The notes under the pieces are model-generated. The model saw only the letters and a program-made list of their open reading frames with translations. It was not told the origin of the DNA and made no database searches. Shown here one piece after another: positions 56,347 through 64,000 of a stretch of DNA of 64,000 nucleotides (position 1 is its first letter; each line of letters opens with the position of its first letter). Where the stretch lies: positions 5,051,625 to 5,115,624 of the forward strand of contig NZ_LR733817.1 of NCBI RefSeq assembly GCF_902506165.1. Reading direction: 5' to 3'. The stretch is from Bosea sp. 29B. GTDB taxonomy: Bacteria; Pseudomonadota; Alphaproteobacteria; Rhizobiales; Beijerinckiaceae. The position numbers and the translations under genes were made by a program.

Positions 56347-56970
56347 ATGATGCGTGACCCGATCGAGACCTATAACAATCTCGTCCCGATGGTGGTCGAG
56401 CAGTCGAGCCGCGGCGAGCGCGCCTTCGACATTTATTCGCGCCTGCTGCGCGAGCGCATCATCTTCCTGACCGGCCCGGTCGAGGATTACTCCGCCTCGC
56501 TCATCGTGGCGCAGTTGCTGTTCCTCGAGGCCGAGAACCCGAAGAAGGAAATCTCCTTCTACATCAACTCGCCCGGCGGCGTGGTCACTTCCGGCCTGTC
56601 GATCTACGACACCATGCAGTTCATCCGCTGCCCGGTGACAACGCTCTGCGTCGGCCAGGCCGCCTCGATGGGCTCGCTCCTGCTGACCGCCGGCGCCAAG
56701 GACATGCGCTTCGCGCTGCCGAACGCCCGCATCATGGTCCATCAGCCGTCCGGCGGCTTCCAGGGCCAGGTCACAGACATCCTGATCCATGCCCGTGAGG
56801 TCGAGAGCCTGAAGCGGCGCCTGAACGAGATCTACGTCAAGCACACCGGCCGCTCCTACGAGGATATCGAGGCGGCGCTGGAGCGCGACAATTTCATGAC
56901 CGCCGACCAGGCCAAGGAGTTCGGCCTGATCGACAAGGTCATCGACAAGCGCGCGGACGAGGCGGCCTGA
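56347..56970 (+). CDS. clpP: ATP-dependent Clp protease proteolytic subunit
   Basis: 207 residues. Catalytic Ser in [11 protein letters not shown] (about 109), His in [11 protein letters not shown] (about 134), and the downstream Asp. [23 protein letters not shown] and FYINSPGG are typical. It forms the tetradecameric chamber served by ClpX downstream. A second ATG at 56350 is possible. Confidence 0.98.
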   Translation: MMRDPIETYNNLVPMVVEQSSRGERAFDIYSRLLRERIIFLTGPVEDYSASLIVAQLLFLEAENPKKEISFYINSPGGVVTSGLSIYDTMQFIRCPVTTLCVGQAASMGSLLLTAGAKDMRFALPNARIMVHQPSGGFQGQVTDILIHAREVESLKRRLNEIYVKHTGRSYEDIEAALERDNFMTADQAKEFGLIDKVIDKRADEAA

Positions 56971-57239
56971 GGTCGTTAGAGGTACACGCGCCTGTGGGTT
57001 GGCGAGCGGCTCCCGAAGGGCCATATTGCCTTGAGACTAGGCCCCATGTTTGCATGGGGCATCTGAAGGGCGCGGCAAGGCGCTCGAGCGGTCCGATTTT
57101 GGGTCAGTTTCGTCGCCACCTGCGCCAGAGCGACGCGTTAACCTAAAAATCGTGATCTGAGCGCCTATTATGACGGGGAGACGACATCAGCCCGCCGTTA
57201 TTCGGTGGCGGATTTTGTCCTCCGAGATGGAGAATCACG

Positions 57240-58508
<1,269 letters not shown>

Positions 58509-58536
58509 GCAATAACCGGATTCCGGTTCAGTTCGG

Positions 58537-58565
58537 AACGCGCGCCCCTGGCGCGCGTTTTGCTT
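58537..58565 (+). terminator. Rho-independent terminator after clpX
   Basis: 10-bp arms AACGCGCGCC (58537-58546) and GGCGCGCGTT (58550-58559), loop CCT, followed by a T-rich stretch (TTTTGCTTT). Confidence 0.8.
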
Positions 58566-58844
58566 TGTGGGTCTGGGTGTTTAGGGCTACCCCGAAACTG
58601 CTTTTGCCCTGCCGGATCCCTCACGGCCTCGTGTGCCGATTGCGGCAGAAGCTGTGGTGGACTGCGTGAGGCGTCGCTTGAAAGCCGGCGTCGAAACATC
58701 CACCTTATGATCACCTGTGAGACTCGCGTGCCTGTCGAGGGCGCGATCCGCGGGGGCGCCTGGCGCGAATGGTCGCGCCGCGCGGTACGTCCGCTCGATT
58801 GCCTTTCAAAGGGGTCGGCCGGGCGAAAACTTGAAGGACTAGAC
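58566..58844 (+). other. lon leader region
   Basis: 279 bases between the clpX terminator and lon. AAGGA sits 9 bases before the lon ATG. A CTTGAAA at 58677 recalls a heat-shock -35, but no well-spaced -10 is seen. The frame open from 58560 is not supported as coding before 58845. Nothing else stands out. Confidence 0.4.
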
Positions 58845-61274
<2,430 letters not shown>

Positions 61275-61295
61275 GCCCAGCGCTCGCGAGTTGAG

Positions 61296-61325
61296 AGGCC
61301 GCCGGCATCGCCGGCGGCCTTTTTT
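61296..61325 (+). terminator. Rho-independent terminator after lon
   Basis: Perfect 10-bp GC-rich stem GGCCGCCGGC / GCCGGCGGCC with loop ATC (61297-61319), extended by an A-T pair, followed by six T. Confidence 0.93.
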
Positions 61326-61385
61326 GTTGGCCGGGCCTTGAGCCGCACCCTGCGTCATAGCTTAGCGCTGGGTCAGGAGGTGCCG

Positions 61386-62468
61386 ATGAGCGTGCGAAAC
61401 ACGGGTGAGATCTGGCTCGAGGCCAATGAGTGCGCAGCCCGGATCGGTCTGTCGAAGCGGGCTTTGCGGCTCTACGAAGAGCACGGCCTGATCCGGCCGC
61501 GGCGAACGCAGAAGGGCTGGCGCCTCTACGGCGCCGACGAGATCGCCCGTTTGCACGAGATCCTGGCGCTGAAGCGGTTGGGGTTCAGCTTGAAGCGGAT
61601 CACCGCGCTGCTGCAGGGCAAGGCGGTCGATCTCGCCGGAGTCCTCGGCATCCAGCACGACCTGCTGACAGACCAGCGCGAGCGGGCCGAGCAGGGGCTT
61701 ACCCTAGTCCGCGCCGCGCAGGCCAAGCTCGCCACCGGTACCTCCCTCACTGCCAACGAACTGATCAGGCTCGCGAAGGAGGCCAACATGACCGAGACCA
61801 GCACTGACACCGTCGCCTGGCGGCGCTACGAGCAGGCGCGGCCGCGCACCGAGGTCAAGATCGATCCGCGCCGCTTCGAGCGCTGCACCGGCTTCTACCG
61901 CCATCCCGCCGGGTTGATCATGGCCGTTACCCAGGAGGGAGAGCGCTTCTTCCTGCAGCTCACGGGGCAGCCCAAGGTAGAGCTCTTCGCCGAGAGCGAG
62001 AGCAATTTCTTCCTGAAGGTCGTACCGGCGCAACTCACCTTCGCGGCGATTGGTAACGACTCGGCCGAGGCGCTGACCCTTCATCAGGGCGGACACGACA
62101 CAGTCGCCACGCGCATCGATGAGGCGGAGGCGAGGCACCAGAGTAAGAAGCTTGGCGAGCGCGTGCGCAATCGGGTTCCGCATCCGCGCAGCGAAGAGAC
62201 CTTGCGTGAGGTCCTCGAACAGCAGCAACGCGGCACCATGCCGTTCGAGCTTCTGAGCGACGAGCTGGCGGAGATCGTGCGCGAGCAGCAGCCGATCGTC
62301 AGCGCCGAGCTCGAATCGAAAGGCAGTTTGCAATCGCTCGGATTCCGCCGCGTCGGCGAGGACGGCGTCGACATCTACGAGGCGCAGTTCGCCCGAGGCT
62401 CCCTGCAATGCGGCATCGGCTTCGGCGGGGATGGCCGGGTCCACACGCTGTGGATGCTGCCGGCCTGA
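61386..62468 (+). CDS. MerR family regulator with C-terminal ligand-type domain
   Basis: 360 residues. It has a winged-helix MerR domain (about 10-80; ANECAARIGLSKRALRLYEEHGLIRP, LKRLGFSLKRITALL), a coiled dimerisation helix, and then about 220 residues I do not recognise. The latter contain RFERCTGFYRHPAGLIMAV-like and GQPKVELFAES segments, the first resembling DUF3471/beta-lactamase-associated tails. AGGAGG precedes the ATG at 61386. Its target and ligand are unknown. Confidence 0.85.
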   Translation: MSVRNTGEIWLEANECAARIGLSKRALRLYEEHGLIRPRRTQKGWRLYGADEIARLHEILALKRLGFSLKRITALLQGKAVDLAGVLGIQHDLLTDQRERAEQGLTLVRAAQAKLATGTSLTANELIRLAKEANMTETSTDTVAWRRYEQARPRTEVKIDPRRFERCTGFYRHPAGLIMAVTQEGERFFLQLTGQPKVELFAESESNFFLKVVPAQLTFAAIGNDSAEALTLHQGGHDTVATRIDEAEARHQSKKLGERVRNRVPHPRSEETLREVLEQQQRGTMPFELLSDELAEIVREQQPIVSAELESKGSLQSLGFRRVGEDGVDIYEAQFARGSLQCGIGFGGDGRVHTLWMLPA

Positions 62469-62487
62469 GTCGCACGATGGGAAGGGT

Positions 62488-62563
<76 letters not shown>

Positions 62564-62917
62564 TTGCCCGCCGTTTAAGGCTACGGGGCCGGCTTCGCAA
62601 GCCACAGGACGCAGAGTGCGCAGCCTTTGCCCAGCGGCGAGCCTAGTGGGCGAGGCAGGTGGCGGTCTGAACGGCTCCAGGCCGCCATGCCAGAACGACG
62701 CAATTGTGGAGACCGCAGCCCAGATTCGCCGTCGCTGGCCGGGCACGCCGATTGATCCGCGTGCGTCGCCTCGATCGCAGAGCTGGAAAACTGCCAGTTT
62801 CAGCCTCTTTCCACGGACTTTGGAGATGATCGATATTTTGGCGGCTTCAGTGCTTGACAGTCAGGGCCGGGGGCCATAATCCCAACGCCGCCGGGGACGA
62901 GTTCCTCCGCCGCCCGC
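62564..62917. other. Intergenic region between tRNA-Val and tRNA-Asp
   Basis: 354 bases. The frame open at 62616-62879 looks random (no ribosome site, no family). The only clear content is the tRNA-Asp promoter at its right end. Confidence 0.5.
62854..62882 (+). promoter_or_regulatory. Sigma-70-type promoter of tRNA-Asp
   Basis: TTGACA (62854-62859), 17-base spacer, TAATCC (62877-62882). It lies 36 bases upstream of the mature tRNA 5' end. Confidence 0.7.
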
Positions 62918-62994
62918 GCGGGCGTAGCTCAGTTGGTTAGAGTGCCGGCCTGTCACGCCGGAGGTCGCGGGTTCGAGCCCCGTCGCCCGCGCCA
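62918..62994 (+). tRNA. tRNA-Asp (anticodon GTC)
   Basis: 77 bases. GCGGGCG pairs with CGCCCGC. Anticodon arm CCGGCCTGTCACGCCGG has anticodon GTC. T arm GGGTTCGAGCCCC; discriminator G; CCA encoded. Confidence 0.97.
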
Positions 62995-63229
62995 TTTTCA
63001 GCACATGATCCCAGTATGTTGAAGCTGTTGCTTCATGTCATGCTGAAGCTGTTCGGATGCAGCCTCGCATCCTCCCGCAAATTGCGCGCCCTGTCGGAAG
63101 CGGCTCCTGGTTCGGCTCCCCGTCGTGCGGCAGGACGGTCGCCAATGCCGCGCTGAGGCGGCCAGGAGAGCGATCGGTAAGGTCCGGATCGCTCAAGCCC
63201 ATGAGCTCCGGGCAGGGCCCGGCATCCGC

Positions 63230-63841
63230 TCACCAGGGCCGGCGCGGGCCGGTGTCGATATGGATCAGCCCGTTCCAGTAGACCTTGTTGCCGCCGACCT
63301 CGGGCAGGGTGCGGGCCCATTCCAGGACGGTGCGCGGCCTGACGCCGGGCACACGGAAATCCATCGCCTCGCAGCGCTTGTGGAAGGAGCCGCGCCGCGC
63401 CCGCCAGGGCGGGCGCCAGGTCGAGGTCACCTTCACCGCCCCGTATTTGTCCGAAATCTTGCCGAGAATCGCCTTCAGCACCGGCGGCAGGCAGACGATC
63501 GAGGTGCCTGGATCGGTCGAGATGCCTGGCCTGTCGGGCTTCTCGTTGGGATCGAAGGCGGGTTCCTCGGTGGTCTGCCCCGGCGCGCGCTGCGGCCATT
63601 CCGGCCCTTCGTCGTCGTCGGGCTGGGCGAGAGTGGGCGCGGGGCCCGGTGTCGTCACGACGCTGGCTTCGACCGGAGCCTGTGGAAGCACGACGACCGG
63701 CGGTGCGCCCGGCTTGACCTGCAGGTCGAGATCGAACGGACGCCCGGGCGGCAATGGCGCAAGCATCATCTGGGCCGTGGCCTCGGCGCCGAACGCCATC
63801 GCGACGGCGCAGGCGAGCGCTGTCCTCCGCATTGCGCTCAT
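63230..63841 (-). CDS. M15-like (DUF882/extensin-like) peptidase, exported
   Basis: 203 residues. A signal peptide (about 1-23, ending ATAQ) is followed by a Pro/Glu-rich linker of about 85 residues and a small C-terminal domain. That domain has VTSTWRPPW, FHKRCEAMDF (His and Asp ligands) and NGLIHIDTG (last His), the layout of LD/D-Ala-D-Ala peptidases of the VanY/DUF882 group. It likely trims peptidoglycan or is a periplasmic homologue. The alternative reverse frame 63033-63920 is a shadow. Confidence 0.83.
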   Translation of the reverse strand: MSAMRRTALACAVAMAFGAEATAQMMLAPLPPGRPFDLDLQVKPGAPPVVVLPQAPVEASVVTTPGPAPTLAQPDDDEGPEWPQRAPGQTTEEPAFDPNEKPDRPGISTDPGTSIVCLPPVLKAILGKISDKYGAVKVTSTWRPPWRARRGSFHKRCEAMDFRVPGVRPRTVLEWARTLPEVGGNKVYWNGLIHIDTGPRRPW

Positions 63842-64000
63842 GCGATCCGGGATGCCGATGGCAGGGCTGCGGCCAAGAGCGCGCGATCACGATGCGTTGT
63901 TGGCCACGGCATTCCCGCAACGGTGCTCCTGACGCATCGGCGCGCTTGCCGACGAATCGTGCCGGCGCCGAAGACTTGACGTTACGTCCCCGTTTGCCAT

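Noticed and set aside
58677..58715. Heat-shock (sigma-32) promoter before lon
   Set aside because: CTTGAAA is present, but the next CTTAT-like -10 is about 23 bases from CTTG, too far for the known alphaproteobacterial spacing.
62616..62879. 87-residue open frame between tRNAs
   Set aside because: No ribosome site or family; it runs into the tRNA-Asp promoter.
63033..63920. 295-residue minus-strand frame
   Set aside because: Arg/Pro-rich shadow of the M15-like gene, which has the signal peptide and metal motifs in the other frame.

Overview
The window is GC-rich DNA from an alphaproteobacterium, most likely Hyphomicrobiales (Rhizobiales) and perhaps a Bosea-like genus. The clues are the tig / tRNA-Leu / clpP / clpX / lon order, alphaproteobacterial-type palindromic intergenic repeats, a GTTC-N7-GTTC SOS operator, and a divergent pobA / AraC-regulator pair. 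The genus is an inference; no marker gene such as 16S rRNA is present.

Region 1 (1-14149, minus strand) is a probable operon. It runs from a Wza-like polysaccharide export/coiled-coil protein, through a small membrane protein and a TIGR04325-type methyltransferase, to a nonribosomal peptide / polyketide assembly line: A-PCP, then KS-AT-ACP-aminotransferase-C-A-PCP, then C-... (cut by the window edge). The first adenylation domain carries the threonine code DFWNIGMVHK and the second a glycine-like code DILQLGMIWK. The order predicts a Thr unit elongated by malonate, transaminated at the beta position, and joined to glycine.

Region 2 (14437-29167, plus strand) is an exopolysaccharide and secretion locus. 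It encodes a UDP-glucuronate decarboxylase, a WecG/TagA glycosyltransferase, a plant-like GDP-mannose 3,5-epimerase, a priming sugar-phosphate transferase, a Wzc-like co-polymerase and a small zinc-ribbon protein. These are followed by a secreted right-handed beta-helix protein, its probable type I exporter (PrtD/HlyD types), and a GDP-mannose pyrophosphorylase/phosphomannose isomerase whose first domain is degenerate. The peptide line and the polysaccharide genes diverge from a shared 287-bp intergenic region, so they may act together.

Region 3 (29179-38799) is a GntR/UTRA regulator divergent from an uptake and breakdown operon: M20 hydrolase, Dpp-type ABC transporter with fused ATPases, second M20 hydrolase, and a creatinase-like M24 protein lacking the metal ligands.

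Region 4 (38895-54434) is mostly ordinary chromosome. It holds an ArsR/SRPBCC/GFA group, pobA with its AraC activator, an SOS-box-controlled 2H phosphoesterase, a phosphoribosyltransferase, an ArsC-like reductase, tgt and queF (queuosine), several membrane proteins and transporters, eno, kdsA, and a multicopper-oxidase-fold protein that has lost its copper ligands, next to a DoxX protein.

Region 5 (54601-63841) is the conserved protein quality-control block (tRNA-Leu, tig, clpP, clpX, lon) followed by a MerR regulator, tRNA-Val, tRNA-Asp and an M15-like peptidase. I saw no insertion sequence, integrase, CRISPR array or rRNA gene.
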